Shown here: positions 23,201 to 32,585 of the stretch, in pieces
Layout of the letters: each line of letters begins with the position of its first letter
How positions within the stretch are numbered: position 1 is the first letter of the stretch
From: Mucidula mucida
Taxonomy: Eukaryota > Basidiomycota > Agaricomycetes > Agaricales > Physalacriaceae
NCBI GenBank assembly: GCA_015501055.1
Contig: JADNYV010000265.1
Coordinates: 1-48,381 of the forward strand
Length of the DNA: 48,381 bases
Direction of reading: 5' to 3'
The notes under the pieces: generated by a model
Told to the model about the DNA's origin: nothing
Seen by the model: the letters and a program-made list of their open reading frames with translations, nothing else
The model's database searches: none
Position numbers and translations under genes: made by a program

Positions 23201-24157
23201 ACCATCCACAGGCAAATGGGCAGACGGAACGGCTGAACCAAGAGATAGAACATTTCTTACGGTTATTCGTCAACTACCATCAGAACGACTGGCACGAATG
23301 GTTACCCTCTGCTGAATTCGTTTACAACGATCGAGTTCACTCGGCGACCAAAGTCACTCCGTTCTTCGCAGACATGGGCAGACATCCCTACAAAGGCACC
23401 GCTCCGAAAACGGCATCGAGAAATGAGACTGCGCAGGAGTTTGCCGACGGCATGAGGAAGACATGGGACGAAGTGGGGTCAGCATTGAAGATGGCAAAAG
23501 AAGACATGAAACGGTTTTATGACAGGAAGCGGACAGAGGCAGTAGAGTACAAGGAAGGCGACAAAGTATGGCTGGAGGGACGAATCTCAGCACGGACCGA
23601 CCAATGAAGAAGCTCGATGACAAACGCTTCGGGCCGTTCAAAGTGATCAAGAAAGTCGGGACGAGCTCTTACAAGCTCCAGATTCCTCACACGTGGAAAA
23701 GCATTCATCCCGTGTTCAATGAGGCTCTGTTGACGCCTTACCACGAGCCGCAATTTCCGACGCAACCCCGAGACACGCGTCCACCACCTGTGCTGGAAGG
23801 AGCCGAACCGGAATGGGAGGTTGAGAAAGTGGTGAATTCCCGGAAGTACCGCGGGGGTTTTCAATACAAGGTTCACTGGAAGGGTTATGGCACACACGAA
23901 CAGACATGGGAACCGGCATGCAATCTCAAGAATGCCGACGAAGCCATTCGCGATTTCACCAGCAGTACCCGAAAAAGCCAAAGCCACCTGCGCTTGCTCG
24001 CATCGAAGTCCCCATGTCGCAATTTCCATCACACCTATTCCGACCCATGCCACCGCCTGACACCGAACCTATTGATGTCACGTACCCTCTGCGGCTCTCA
24101 TGGAGCAAATCTGGCGCAGAATGGAACTTGCGCCTTAAGGAGGGGGTGATGTTATGA
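20151..24157 (+). pseudogene. pol: pol, copy 1: PR-RT-RH-IN-chromodomain, many frame breaks
   Basis: Polyprotein for replication and integration. Aspartic protease: [13 protein letters not shown] near 20635, then [10 protein letters not shown]. Reverse transcriptase: [20 protein letters not shown] near 21320 and catalytic VIYLDDIL-type YLDDILIF near 21655. RNase H: EIYDKEMMAIMDSIDDWRQY near 22205. Integrase: HHCC finger (HH...H...CQKCQ, 22728-22855), D in GTDMIGEL, D in IHDRGPQYHS and E in NGQTERLNQE with 35 residues between the last two. Chromodomain: EVEKVVNSRKY, QYKVHWKGYGTHEQTWEP near 23820-23960. Single-base deletions against copy 2 or the family pattern occur near 20698, 21213, 21461, 21541, 21615, 21906, 22093, 22285, 23577 and 23955, so no full polyprotein can be made as given. 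The last frame stops at TGA 24155-24157, eight bases inside the 3' LTR. Confidence 0.9.
24137..24149 (+). other. Polypurine tract
   Basis: AAGGAGGGGGTGA directly abuts the 3' LTR. It is the expected primer for plus-strand synthesis and also encodes the final codons of pol. Confidence 0.8.
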
Positions 24158-24678
24158 ATGACCATATTTTCACACTTTCACATCTTATCATATCTTATCG
24201 GGGGCCTTGTCTTATCAACCAACGGACTGTTTCATCATCTGTTTCGTCACCGATCATACTCCTTTTCATTACCGAAGCCGTACTCATGACGGACACACAC
24301 CCAACACATGGATGACATCATACATGCCGATACCTCATGGACTCCCTATTGTATACACACCGCCGACACTCGTAGCACACATGGTCGTTTCAGTATTATT
24401 ACTTACATGCAGTCACCACTCGTATTTAATGGTTTCACGGACTAGTAGCATACAACACTGGGTCAAGGGCGTGGAGCATCCCTAGTGGAAACGCGTATGG
24501 ACAAGGAGCTTCAAACACAGACTTACTAGTATATAAGCAGTAGTGTAGTATCATTGTACTTTAGTTCCGATCTCGTTTATACACCTGGCCTAGCCTAGTC
24601 TTACGAACGAGAACGCTTTCTTCCTTAATTCTTGCTGTGGTACCTGGTTGAGTCTCGTGGCTTAGTCAGTCGCTAACA
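24150..24678 (+). repeat. 3' LTR, copy 1 (529 bases)
   Basis: Same 529 bases as the 5' LTR with no difference found by eye, bounded by the polypurine tract and the right CTCCG duplication (24679-24683). Confidence 0.96.
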
Positions 24679-24683
24679 CTCCG
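24679..24683. repeat. Target-site duplication, right (CTCCG)
   Basis: Right-hand copy of the five-base duplication. F-box coding sequence continues directly from it. Confidence 0.97.
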
Positions 24684-25801
24684 AACTTCCCCCCATTCTT
24701 TTGAGCTTATTGGAGCGCATCTGCCCGCGTATTAGATACCTCGGCCTCCGACTATCGTCCTTGATGATACAGAGCCTCTACCCTCTTTGTGGCTCTTTCA
24801 ATTCCCTGGAAGAAGTTTACACATGCCAGGGCAGAACAGGTATTGTTCCCATAGAGCTGTTCAATGAAGCACCGAAGCTGGTGGTCTACGAGACCAACGA
24901 TGGTGTCTCTAATAGTATCGGTATTCCTTGGAACCAAATCCAACGCCACTCCGCCCTCTTTTGTACGAACATCGACGTCGTCTTCGAGTCACTCGAAGCT
25001 GCTACCAACCTTCGAGTGGGTATTTACTCATTCACGGATGCCTCCCAGACGCCCCTCCGGCCTGTCCTTGACGCAATAACATGTACTTCCCTCTTGTATC
25101 TAAAAGTGTACGTGGGACGCTCCGCACACCTCGACAAAAATGCACATCCTCTACGGCAGCTTTTTGCGCAATGTGTCTTTCCGGCATTGCGTCGACTGCA
25201 CGTCGGTACTGACGGTACTTGGTCCCCAGAGCGTGAGCGAGACACACCAGAAACTTTTCATGCCATCCTTCTATGTCTCCAGCGCTCTGGGTGCCAACTT
25301 ACAAAGTTTACATATGACCATGGTCCCGTCGCACTGGCTGATGTTTGCGAATTCTTTCGCACACAGCACAGTTTATCTTGGATCCTATTATCGGGCATTT
25401 CTTCTGGTCTCAATAACGAGGCCTTGGAAAGTCTTTGGGTTCGGCCGGGCCAAGTCGACGTTTGGGCCCCCAACCTAACATCTCTCGTTCTAGAAGGAGA
25501 TTTGGAGTTTGAAGCTGTTAATTTTGCGGCAATGGTGGATAGTCGCTGGTGTGTAGCACCACTATCTCGAATTCACGTGCACTGGCATGAGGTGCATGAC
25601 AAGCCTCGAGACAATTACTCTTCCGACTCGGAGTCAGACTCGGATGATGATGCCGATCTGAAAGCCAAGAAAGCGCGTTGGGCGTCGGAAGGAGCTATCC
25701 TTGAGCAGGAATTTGAAGATTTAGAGGATCTTGGATTGGATCTTTATTTATGCACGGAGGGTTGTGAATCATTAGTAGAGCGTCTGGACGAGTCCAAATG
25801 A

Positions 25802-26184
25802 TCTACCATCTCTTATTGTCGTGTTCTGCTTGCTGGCTAATGAATTGGCTGAAGAGCTCTCTGTCGACATTCCATGGAGCGCTTTAACTCTCAGATCTCA
25901 GCGTTCGACATGGCTGTGCTGCGAACTCTCAATCACATGATCGCGTTCTGGCGCATCGGGACTCGGGCCGGAGTAAGATTGCAACTCGTTTTTCAACTTT
26001 GTCTAGACTCTTGACCGTCACTGTCTGGCGTCTAAATTCACTTCGCCTTCATGCGACCAAACTTCAGCTTGTTCCACTGTACAACTCTTACTAAACTGCA
26101 TTTCTCGCCTCAGGAAAGCAATCTTCGACAAATATGCAAAAAAAAAATCGCTACCGGAAGACAGTAATGCGTACTGACAGTGCC
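25802..26184. other. 3' flank of F-box copy 4
   Basis: The first roughly 70 bases match the 3' flank of copy 5 (reverse complement of about 35370-35441), including TCCATGGAGCGCTTT. The rest is unassigned and has an A9 run near 26137. Confidence 0.5.
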
Positions 26185-26772
26185 CTAGGCGGCGACGCGA
26201 AAAGCCTTCAACAACGCAATATGGTATGTGCGCGACTGCGATATCTGCTGTTGCGCTGACGGTCACGCAGAAGTGAACCCCGTTTTATGGATGCCAACCT
26301 AGCACGGCGGCGACAGGGCCTTGAGAAGACGCTGGACATGGTGGAATAATTGCCGAAGCGACGTGTGTGTAGACCGTCCATCTCGCTGGGCGATCTATGC
26401 TGATTGTACGCGGTGACAGGAGGACAAGGGCAAGGCGGTGACGACGAAGCAGTTATAGCGGCAAAGCCTTGCGCCCGACGTTTGGGCTGAACAAAACCCA
26501 CTGAAAGATTTGGATGTTGACTGGGGGTATGTGCATGCAGCTCTTTTACGACTGTACTCCATGCTCATCTTTTACAAGACAAAATGTTACGCTCTCGATG
26601 CCATCGAACGATTGAAATCCAAGATTTGCGTAGCGGAGAAAGCATCCGGCGACGAGGACCTCGAATTTCTTGGACAACAGCTCACAGCGAAGAGGTATAC
26701 TTCGCGCGTGTATGCAACTGCAACGTTAAAGAGACGGCGACAGCGCAGGAAACAGAGGCGGCTGGCAACGAT
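26185..26772 (+). pseudogene. Prefoldin subunit 3 pseudogene
   Basis: Decayed copy of the gene at 9128-9959. Readable pieces in order are KAFNNAI before an intron-like GTATGTG...CGCAG, FMDANLARRRQGLEK, TLDMVE followed by a stop, PKRR, a linker, IERLKSKICVAEKAS, EDLEFLGQQLT and SRVYATATLKRRRQRRKQRR in place of ARVYNWDVKRRRE. Stops and frame changes break it throughout. The intron positions of the parent are still visible (the sequence between FNNAI and FMDANL), so it arose by DNA duplication rather than from a spliced mRNA. No N-terminal NPRGIPKAPF exon was found. Confidence 0.8.
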
Positions 26773-27249
26773 GGCCACCCTTCGATATCAATTGACGTCT
26801 TTTGAGGTTTATTCGACGGCTTTTAGTCTAGATTTTCGTTTCTGGTTTCTAGCTCTCATCCTTCTGGCTGTCATGGACCATCCACCAATGCATCTATTCC
26901 TACAGAAAAATTTTCCGGATGCGATCAGGTGTGCGTTTGTTTAAGGCTTTTGTGATGTTCTGTGTGACTCCGCGTAGGGGCTGCCTTGACTCCGCTTAGG
27001 GGAGGCTTTTCATGAGGAGCACTGGCAGCGCACTAATAGTCGCCTAACGCAATGGATCATAAAAAACGATATCTTCATTTGACATCAACAGGCGTTCTGT
27101 TCCAGTAAGTTGCCGCTCAAGATTGGGTGATAATCTCTGTGACTATAATATCTATCAGGTCGGTTCCGACGTCGGCCCTCGAATCATTGCAAATCATCAG
27201 GCCATTCATAACGTCGTCGACTTTGGTCCTGCTTGTGCCCATTTCAACA
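26773..27249. other. Intergenic spacer
   Basis: Between the prefoldin pseudogene and the second-type F-box locus. It contains a short imperfect direct repeat (GACTCCGCGTAGGGG and GACTCCGCTTAGGGG near 26967-27003). Nothing else was recognised. Confidence 0.4.
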
Positions 27250-28537
27250 TGGGGACCGGCCTGAATGATCTTCCCCAAGAAGTTATCGACACCATCGTGG
27301 ACGATATAGGCGCGTCTACCACTTCATTGGGGTACGACGACCTGTTTGCCCTATCACTGGCCCATCGCGTCTTTCTTCCCCGCGCTCAGTATCATATCTT
27401 TGCCCTCAGCCGCTTCATCCTCAGACGCTCTCGCGAGAAAGTGTCCATCCTGGGCGTCCTTTCTCCCAGGACACTCGCTCTAATCTCGGACCTGGAACTG
27501 GACTTTAGCCTTACTTCCATGAACGCGGCAATCTATCAACGGTATCCTGACGTCCGTTCGCCGCGGCAGCAGTTGCCCGACACGCTCAGGCCCTTGACTG
27601 GATTGAGCAGACGACATGCGGTCTGGGGAGAGAGGGAGAGCGACCATCCACTGTTACGATGTCTCGTCACAGAGCCGCATCCGTGGACAACGTTGGAGTT
27701 GTATTACGTCGTTTTCTCGCGATTGGGGGATCTTGTCGCACTCGGAGCGCTTGACATATCTAAAAATGGGCGAGATGTACGTGGAGCGAAGTGAAGGCGA
27801 AGGTATTGGTGAGGCCTGGGAGAGGGTACAGAGCATGTCCTGCTGTCTGGATAGGGTAGAGAGCTGCGATATGGGTACGTCCGCGGGGCTTTGGCGTGGC
27901 TGGGCGATGGGCACATTCATTGCTGTGGTTCCACCCGCTGCACAAACTTCCACATTTGATGCGTTATGTCTGGGATCCGGAAGACACTCGGCTTTTCCAA
28001 ATTGTTGCAGCGCCAGTCTGGTCGGATACGTGATTTGGATATTAGGGAAAGTATGTGGAACAATCAACGACTTTGCCTTTGGGACTAACGAAGGTCCACT
28101 TCGTTCTATGCCTCTACGCGACCTTATAATCTCTCACGATGGATTTCAACTTTGCTTCCCCGGAAGAGCGATACCGCCTATCTCAAAGAACACCCTGACG
28201 CATACGCGCTACCATTCATCACTTCCCTGTTCTCTCAAGGGCTGCGCCTCACGCTTCGTTTCTCCGACGCGTATTTTGTGCCCGATAGGGTGTTCATCAC
28301 AGGCGACTATGGGAAGCGATGTTGTCTACGCTCTCTGCTTGCGACATCGAGTACATCGCACACGAAGACCACGCTTACCCTGTTGACATTGAAGCGCTCG
28401 CCATACGCTGCGGGTTGTTGCAGAATGGACGCGAGCTGCGGGTTTACATGCCGGTCCGGCTCTACGGATATTGGAATGCATTCGGATTGCCGTTCTTGTT
28501 GGTCGGGGTATGGCTGGGAGGCAGACGAAGAAATTGA
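27250..28537 (+). pseudogene. F-box-like gene of a second type, decayed
   Basis: Different from the Cys-motif family. It starts MGTGLNDLPQEVIDTIVDDI, the compact F-box helix common in basidiomycete F-box-like proteins (LPxE-I-x2-I-I-D). LFALSLAHRVFLPRAQYHIF follows, matching the typical C-S-L-V-S-R-x-W-L-P-R-x-R-Y-H-x-F pattern. Downstream family-like text continues in changing frames: LTYLKMGEMYVERSEGEG near 27760, LDRVESCDMG near 27855, and ELRVYMPVRLYGYWNAFGLP near 28435 before a stop at 28535. At least two frame changes and several stops occur. No LRR motif can be counted with confidence. Probably a pseudogene. Confidence 0.6.
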
Positions 28538-29200
28538 GGGGGGATGGTTTCAAAGGGTATGCGTGCTGGCTTTGGGCAATGCGCATAAGAAGGACAAGAG
28601 GAGGCGAAGGATATAGGAGGGCGGATGGAGGAAGGAAAAGGTGTGGCGGGCCAAACGGAGGATGGGGGTATGGGGATTCTACGCTCGTCTAGGTGTATAT
28701 GCTTCGATAGAGCCCAATGTAGGCTTCGTAGCGACTCAATCTGGGGTACGAGCTGCGAGGAATGGTCCTCGGGTAGTCAGCATGGATGTTGATACGAGTA
28801 ACTTGTTCGTTGTGAAGGATGAGGAACAAGAGGCCCGGATGGTAATGGGCGACAATATATTCATTCTTCGAGAGTAGCGTACATAAGATCCAGAACTCCC
28901 AACTCTGTGGAGTAGCCCTTACTAGGATGGAGAGGCTAGAGCTATGTGCGTTTCCGTGCAATGAAAACCGCATGGTCGCCGCATAATATCGCTAACTTTA
29001 GCATAGTTTTAGCCATGAAATTGTAAGCTCTGCTGTCCACGATAAGTATGGCAGTATGTGGCGCAAAAAAGTAATGTGTACTCATTGAGAAACATGCCGA
29101 ACAGCGTTTGATCAATGATGAGGTACGAAGTAAAGTAGTAGAACGTGATAAACTCGGAGAACGTTTTGCTCAAACGTTGAAAGAAACGGGCTATAAGATC
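28538..29200. other. Intergenic, no gene recognised
   Basis: The short frame at 28641-28877 has no recognisable domain. No repeat or RNA gene was seen before the duplicated module begins near 29201. Confidence 0.4.
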
Positions 29201-29334
29201 AAACTTTCTTTTGACAATTCACAAAGTAGAAACCTCATTTTACTGCGCACGATTCAGACTGCAAGAACACAGAAACACCAAGGCATGCAGACACCAACGT
29301 CCGCGCCCTCAGAATTTTATATTTCTATGAACAG

Positions 29335-29628
29335 AAAAGCAGAGACACGATAACAAAACACAGACAACAAGACGATTACAAAACACAGAACAGGTACGAT
29401 AACAAGAGCACGGAGAAAAACAAAACACAAGACGATACAAATACACGAAACACAGCAAGACGTACAAAGCAGAGACAAGTCCGATGAATATATACTAAAG
29501 ATGAAGACAGAGAACAAGGGAAGAGGAGAGACGACACTGAAAGCACACAGCGTAATGGGACACGACACCGACCCAAGGAAAAGGGAGGAAAGGACACAAA
29601 AGACACTATGAAGCCACAACGAAGGAAG
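29335..29628. repeat. T-poor, strand-skewed tract A
   Basis: About 300 bases made almost only of A, C and G on the plus strand, rich in ACAAAACACA, CAAGACGA and AGAGCACGGAG motifs. The same tract, diverged, is at 40005-40310. It lies directly before the structured-element array. No codon structure was seen. Confidence 0.75.
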
Positions 29629-29761
29629 AAACCGACACAAGAGAGGAAGTTGATCGAATCATCGAGGACTCGGATGGTATTCTGACGACCTAGGAGGGCG
29701 TATATGTGACACGCCCTGCCCCATTAATTGGAGCGTCGTCAAGTCCCTCGGGTGTCGGTTT
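29629..29761. repeat. Structured element A1
   Basis: P1 is AAACCGACAC/GTGTCGGTTT (10 pairs, unlike other units). P2 is GACGAC/GTCGTC and H2 is GGGCGT/ACGCCC. H1 is weak, with one mismatch. H3 is the weak CCCCATTAATTGGAG. Confidence 0.75.
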
Positions 29762-29821
29762 GATAACATCAGGCGGCGGGAGATGGATGAGCAGACGAAT
29801 AGCGAACGTAGCAAGGATAAA

Positions 29822-29923
29822 CACGAGAGCGAGTTGCTCGAGTCAAATTTGACTCTAATGGTATTCTGACGACGGCGCGGCGCGCCCTACTCCAACATTG
29901 GGAGCGTCATCAAGTCCCTCGTG
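29822..29923. repeat. Structured element A2
   Basis: P1 is CACGAGAG against CCTCGTG. H1 is the perfect palindrome GAGTCAAATTTGACTC. P2 is weakened (GACGAC/GTCATC). H2 is GGCGCG/CGCGCC-like. H3 is CTCC/GGAG. Confidence 0.75.
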
Positions 29924-29968
29924 TTTCCTAGCGTCCGGTTCGCAAGTGGGGAAGGAAAAGATACGAAT

Positions 29969-30073
29969 GCACGAGAGCGAGTGGGTCAAGTCTTGCGACT
30001 TGGATGGTGTTCTGACGACCTCGGGGACATCGGCGTCCTGCCCAGGTTTAGGGCGTCGTCAAGTCTCTCGTGC
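29969..30073. repeat. Structured element A3
   Basis: P1 is GCACGAGAG/CTCTCGTGC. H1 is CAAGTC/GACTTG (covaries with CGAGTC/GACTCG elsewhere). P2 is GACGAC/GTCGTC, H2 is GGAC/GTCC and H3 is GCCC/GGGC. Confidence 0.8.
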
Positions 30074-30253
30074 TCCGTGTGCTCTTCCTCCCATTCGTCA
30101 TGATGGGCGTCCGCGGTAGAAGTGTCTTCCAATTTCTGGATAATGGCAGATGTCGTGTCACACGCTGGACGGTGCGCGTGTACACAGACGATGTGTCGGA
30201 GACGATGATCCAGCAAATGTCGATCCAGGAGCGCGACGATTCAAGAACATGGT

Positions 30254-30371
30254 ACACACGAGGGCGGGTCGATCGAGTCATCAAGAGACTCGGGTGGTAT
30301 TCTGACGACCTGCGAGGGCGTTTGTCGGTGCCCTACCCCATTGCTGGAGCGTCGTCAAGTCCCTCGTGTGT
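30254..30371. repeat. Structured element A4
   Basis: P1 is ACACACGAGGG/CCCTCGTGTGT (11 pairs). H1 is GAGTC/GACTC with loop ATCAAGA. P2 is GACGAC/GTCGTC and H2 is AGGGC/GCCCT. H3 is weak. Confidence 0.8.
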
Positions 30372-30470
30372 CCAATCGTGTCGAGGCGCTATTGATGGAT
30401 ATTTTCGCTGGATGGTAATGGTCGGACAGCGGCGGATGGGCGGTGGTGACGAAACAGATGGCAAGGTAAG

Positions 30471-30572
30471 CACGAGAGCGAGTTGCTCGAGTCAAAGACT
30501 CGGATGATATTCTGACGACCTGAGGGCAGCGTGCCCTACTCCAACATTGGGAGCGTCGTCAAGTCCCTCGTG
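30471..30572. repeat. Structured element A5
   Basis: P1 is CACGAG/CTCGTG. H1 is CGAGTC/GACTCG. P2 is GACGAC/GTCGTC. H2 is AGGGCA/TGCCCT with a three-base loop. H3 is CTCC/GGAG. Confidence 0.8.
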
Positions 30573-30617
30573 TATCCTTGCGGTGTCGTCCAGGGAGAAG
30601 TGGGGAAAACTAAAGGA

Positions 30618-30719
30618 AGCACAAGAGCGAGTTGTTCAAGTCTCGCGACCTGGATGGTGTTCTGACAACCTGAGAGGACGGCCTACCCCGCTTTGGGGCG
30701 TTGTCAAGTCTCTTGTGCT
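30618..30719. repeat. Structured element A6
   Basis: P1 is AGCACAAGAG/CTCTTGTGCT. P2 is GACAAC/GTTGTC, so both strands changed relative to other units. H1 has one mismatch (CAAGTC/GACCTG). H2 is AGG/CCT only. H3 is CCCC/GGGG. Confidence 0.8.
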
Positions 30720-30836
30720 CCTTTTTCTCCTCCTATAATCGCCCTCATCCTGATGAGCTACGCTGTGTCCAATGCCAGCGATAAAGCGTCTCTGAATGCG
30801 TCCGTGACGGATACGACCATCATGAAAGGTCCTAAG

Positions 30837-30906
30837 AACGAGGATCGCGTCGGTGTCCAGCGGGGCGGCGTGCCCTATTCTGAAATGTGTTGTCAAGTCC
30901 CTCGTT
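30837..30906. repeat. Structured element A7, degenerate
   Basis: Only P1 (AACGAGG/CCTCGTT) and a GGGC/GCCC hairpin remain, plus the GTTGTCAAGTCC tail. H1 and the GGATGGT segment are missing. Confidence 0.5.
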
Positions 30907-31070
30907 TTTGCGCCGAGTTCACTCCGTAGTGCCGAGTGTCCGATAGCTGAAGACAGAGGAAGCGAGGCGTCCCAATCTCGCAACTTGGAAGGCAGAACAT
31001 GGGCGTCCTACCCCGCCTTCAGGTGCCGCTCGCTCGCTCCCTAATGACCCACGTCAAGGCAAGGTACATC

Positions 31071-32154
31071 CTAGTCCATGGACACATCTTGAACAAACCC
31101 TGGCGGAGATACATAGGCGGGCTGCGCATAACCGTGATAGGATTGTGGCTGGTGGTAAACGTTGCCATAATGAGATGCCTGCTGCGAAAAGAGAGGTTGC
31201 TGATTGTAAGCTGGCGCCGGGTGAGACTGGTAGGGGATGAATTGGGGACGAGAAGGATCATACTGCTCATCCTGGGAGCTGCGGACGTATTGGGAGGAGA
31301 AGTGGGAAGGGGATTGTTGGGGTTTAGTGGGGTATGGAGCGTGTACGGCGGACGGCGCCTGCATCGAGGCCTTCAATGCCGCAATCTCTTGGTCCTTCTG
31401 CTGTATTAAAGCGCGTCCTTCGTCGATAAGGCTGGTAATCCGGTGCTCCTGATCTGCAATATGGCGATCCTGCTCTACGATATGGCCATCCTGCTCTGCA
31501 ATTATCTGATCCCGCCGCGCAATGCGGGCCTCCTGAAGGTCGACGCGTTGAGCGATTAACTGCAGCGCTTCAGTGAGTGCCCTGTCTAGAGCTTCGACTT
31601 CCATCTCCAAGTCGTCGCTGCGGCGGGTACTTTCAGTAGCGTTATGCTCGGCAACCCGTACACGGCTTTCAAGCTGAACAGCGATGATTAGTATTGCAGG
31701 ATGCGACGAAACGGATAAACACACCTGTCGCCTTTCCGCCTCAAATTGCCGTTTCTCATCCTCGAACTTCCTCCTCTCCTCAGCAAGGCGTGCTTCCATG
31801 ATCACAAATCTGGCATTCAGCGCGTCTTCAGCATCGGCTGGTTTGAGGCTCATCCTTCGTAGCTCGTTCTCCAACGCGTCGACGTTGACATCGGGCCTAG
31901 ACGCGAACACTCGCGTTGGCGCCTGGGTAAAGTCGTACGCGACATGAGGAACTGACTGCAGAACGATGTCAGCATTGATGAGCAACGCTGGTACGGACGG
32001 CGTACATGAGCCTTGCGATTGCGGCGATGTAAGTAAGGCTTCCAATAGTGGCGTTTCTAAATCAACCACATTAGCCGAACACAGGACGGATAAAGGCAGT
32101 TCTCACCCTGGCAGTAATGGCGACGGGTGTATAGGCGGATGGGTCTGCAGGCAT
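31071..32154 (-). CDS. Coiled-coil protein, module copy A (C-terminally truncated)
   Basis: Function unknown. Exons 32154-32107, 31955-31725 and 31673-31071 (introns 151 and 51 bases, GT-AG) give 293 aa in phase. It starts MPADPSAYTPVAITAR. Then come SVPHVAYDFTQAPTR, a block with DALENELRRMSLK, a long charged coiled coil (about residues 75-205, many E, R, Q and D, ending IQQKDQEIAALKASM), and a Gln/Pro/Tyr-rich, low-complexity tail with SSQDEQYDPSRPQFIPYQ. It ends at D-V-S-M-D followed by TAG, where copy B has Trp (TGG) and a further domain of about 110 residues. The truncation is therefore a nonsense change followed by loss of the 3' coding region. The coiled coil suggests self-association. 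The structured-element array begins about 165 bases downstream. Confidence 0.7.
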
Positions 32155-32585
32155 CTACATGAATCAAGTTAGATATCCATCGCATCCCAGAGCATGGAAA
32201 ACGCACATTTGGCAATCGGATATGGCGCGCTCAGACCATCGCCTGTACTCTTATACTCCCATCCAACAGAGACAAAGGACCGCAATCTTCCGGTCGCTTG
32301 GTTCACTACGCGAGCCTGCTGTTACTTTGCGGTCAAAGGCCATACTTCCACCCTGACTGCCATATTCGGGACAAGGCCGCGCAACTTTTTGCGTCGCCGT
32401 CGTGCTGTCGTTGCCATCATGCTGCTTGTCGTCGTCGTCGTTGGCGTTGAAGCTATCGCGGCGTACATGGTGGTCGGAAGGAGAGAGGACGCGAAGCGTT
32501 ACAGTGACAATGACATTCGCCGACGCGATGCCGGCGGCATCAATTCCCGCCTTCTTTAGCTCCGTATATTTCTCCTTCATCCAAA
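32155..32585. promoter_or_regulatory. Upstream region of coiled-coil gene A
   Basis: Homologous to the region upstream of copy B up to about 43712. It includes a CTCTTATACTCC element (near 32247, and again near 43438) and a CGTCGTCGTCGTTG simple repeat near 32428. Promoter role inferred from position and conservation. Confidence 0.45.

Larger units (their letters stand above)
18169..24678 (+). mobile_element. Ty3/gypsy chromovirus, complete copy 1
   Basis: Complete 6,510-base LTR retrotransposon in the same orientation as the F-box gene it interrupts. Order: 529-base LTR, primer-binding site, about 0.6 kb leader, gag with CCHC knuckle, pol with protease, reverse transcriptase, RNase H, integrase (HHCC, DD35E) and chromodomain, polypurine tract, and a 529-base LTR that looks identical to the first. 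LTR ends are TGTTATG...TAACA with a 5-base CTCCG target duplication. The protease-RT-RH-IN order with a C-terminal chromodomain places it in the chromoviruses, and its self-complementary primer site links it to the Tf1/sushi group. Identical LTRs imply recent insertion, yet pol carries many one-base frame breaks. A second, related copy starts at 44596. Confidence 0.96.
17425..25801 (+). pseudogene. F-box family copy 4, split by LTR element
   Basis: The gene parts are 17425-18168 and 24679-25801. Exon 1 ATGCCATTTT (17425-17434), a 55-base intron (17435-17489) and exon 2 (S-F-K-D-N-W, CGGASSCPCPNHLG, FPDTINDHPSLRHVANGNE) are nearly identical to copy 5. At about 17690, 11 bases present in copy 5 are missing, which breaks the frame. 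The F-box (APIRRLPVEILTHIF) and following region then read on to the codons for D-Y-Y-N-K-R-S, where the retrotransposon interrupts the coding sequence. The 3' part resumes after the element as LLERICPRIRYLGLRL and runs open to TGA at 25799, including an acidic Ser/Asp-rich stretch near the C-terminus. Removing the element and one CTCCG restores the copy 5 sequence at the junction. Non-functional. Confidence 0.92.
29629..30906. ncRNA. Array A of branched, multi-helix repeat elements
   Basis: Seven units of roughly 70 to 135 bases, separated by unrelated spacers of about 45 to 180 bases. Each full unit can fold as P1 [ H1, P2 [ H2, H3 ] ]. The outer helix P1 is CACGAGAG/CTCTCGTG or a covarying variant. 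H1 is a hairpin, (C)GAGTC/GACTC(G) or CAAGTC/GACTTG. P2 is GACGAC/GTCGTC or GACAAC/GTTGTC. H2 is AGGGC/GCCCT or AGGAC/GTCCT. H3 is CTCC/GGAG, CCCC/GGGG or GCCC/GGGC. Conserved unpaired segments are GGATGGTRTTCT (H1 to P2) and AAGTC (P2 to P1). Unequal helices with compensatory changes suggest selection on base pairing, either in RNA or in extruded single strands. The strand of transcription, and whether it is transcribed, is unknown. It could alternatively be a family of fold-back mobile repeats. Confidence 0.6.
29201..32550. repeat. Segmental duplication, module copy A
   Basis: Direct-orientation paralogue of 39889-43712. The shared order, left to right, is a CTTTCTTTTGACAATTCAC start, T-poor tract, structured-element array (units A1-A7), coiled-coil gene on the minus strand, and its upstream region with the CATATT(C/T)GGGACAAGGCCG block. 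Units A1 to A6 correspond one to one with B1 to B6. Copy A lacks counterparts of B7 and B8 and the 3' end of the gene. Edges are approximate. Confidence 0.85.

Noticed and set aside
29317..29640. 107-codon minus-strand frame rich in Ser, Leu, Cys and Val (and its counterpart at 39977-40383)
   Set aside because: It is the complementary reading of the T-poor tract. The skewed composition alone yields long open, hydrophobic-looking frames in several registers.
30741..30800. CTGATGAG followed by a CGCTG/CAGCG hairpin, resembling a hammerhead ribozyme core (also near 41441-41500)
   Set aside because: The GAAA that must follow stem II is ATAAA here and GGTAAA in the second copy, and no flanking stems I and III with a cleavage triplet are visible.
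29629..30906. CRISPR-like array
   Set aside because: Repeat units are about 100 bases, vary in sequence, contain several helices and have spacers of very uneven length. The host is a eukaryote and no Cas-like gene is present.
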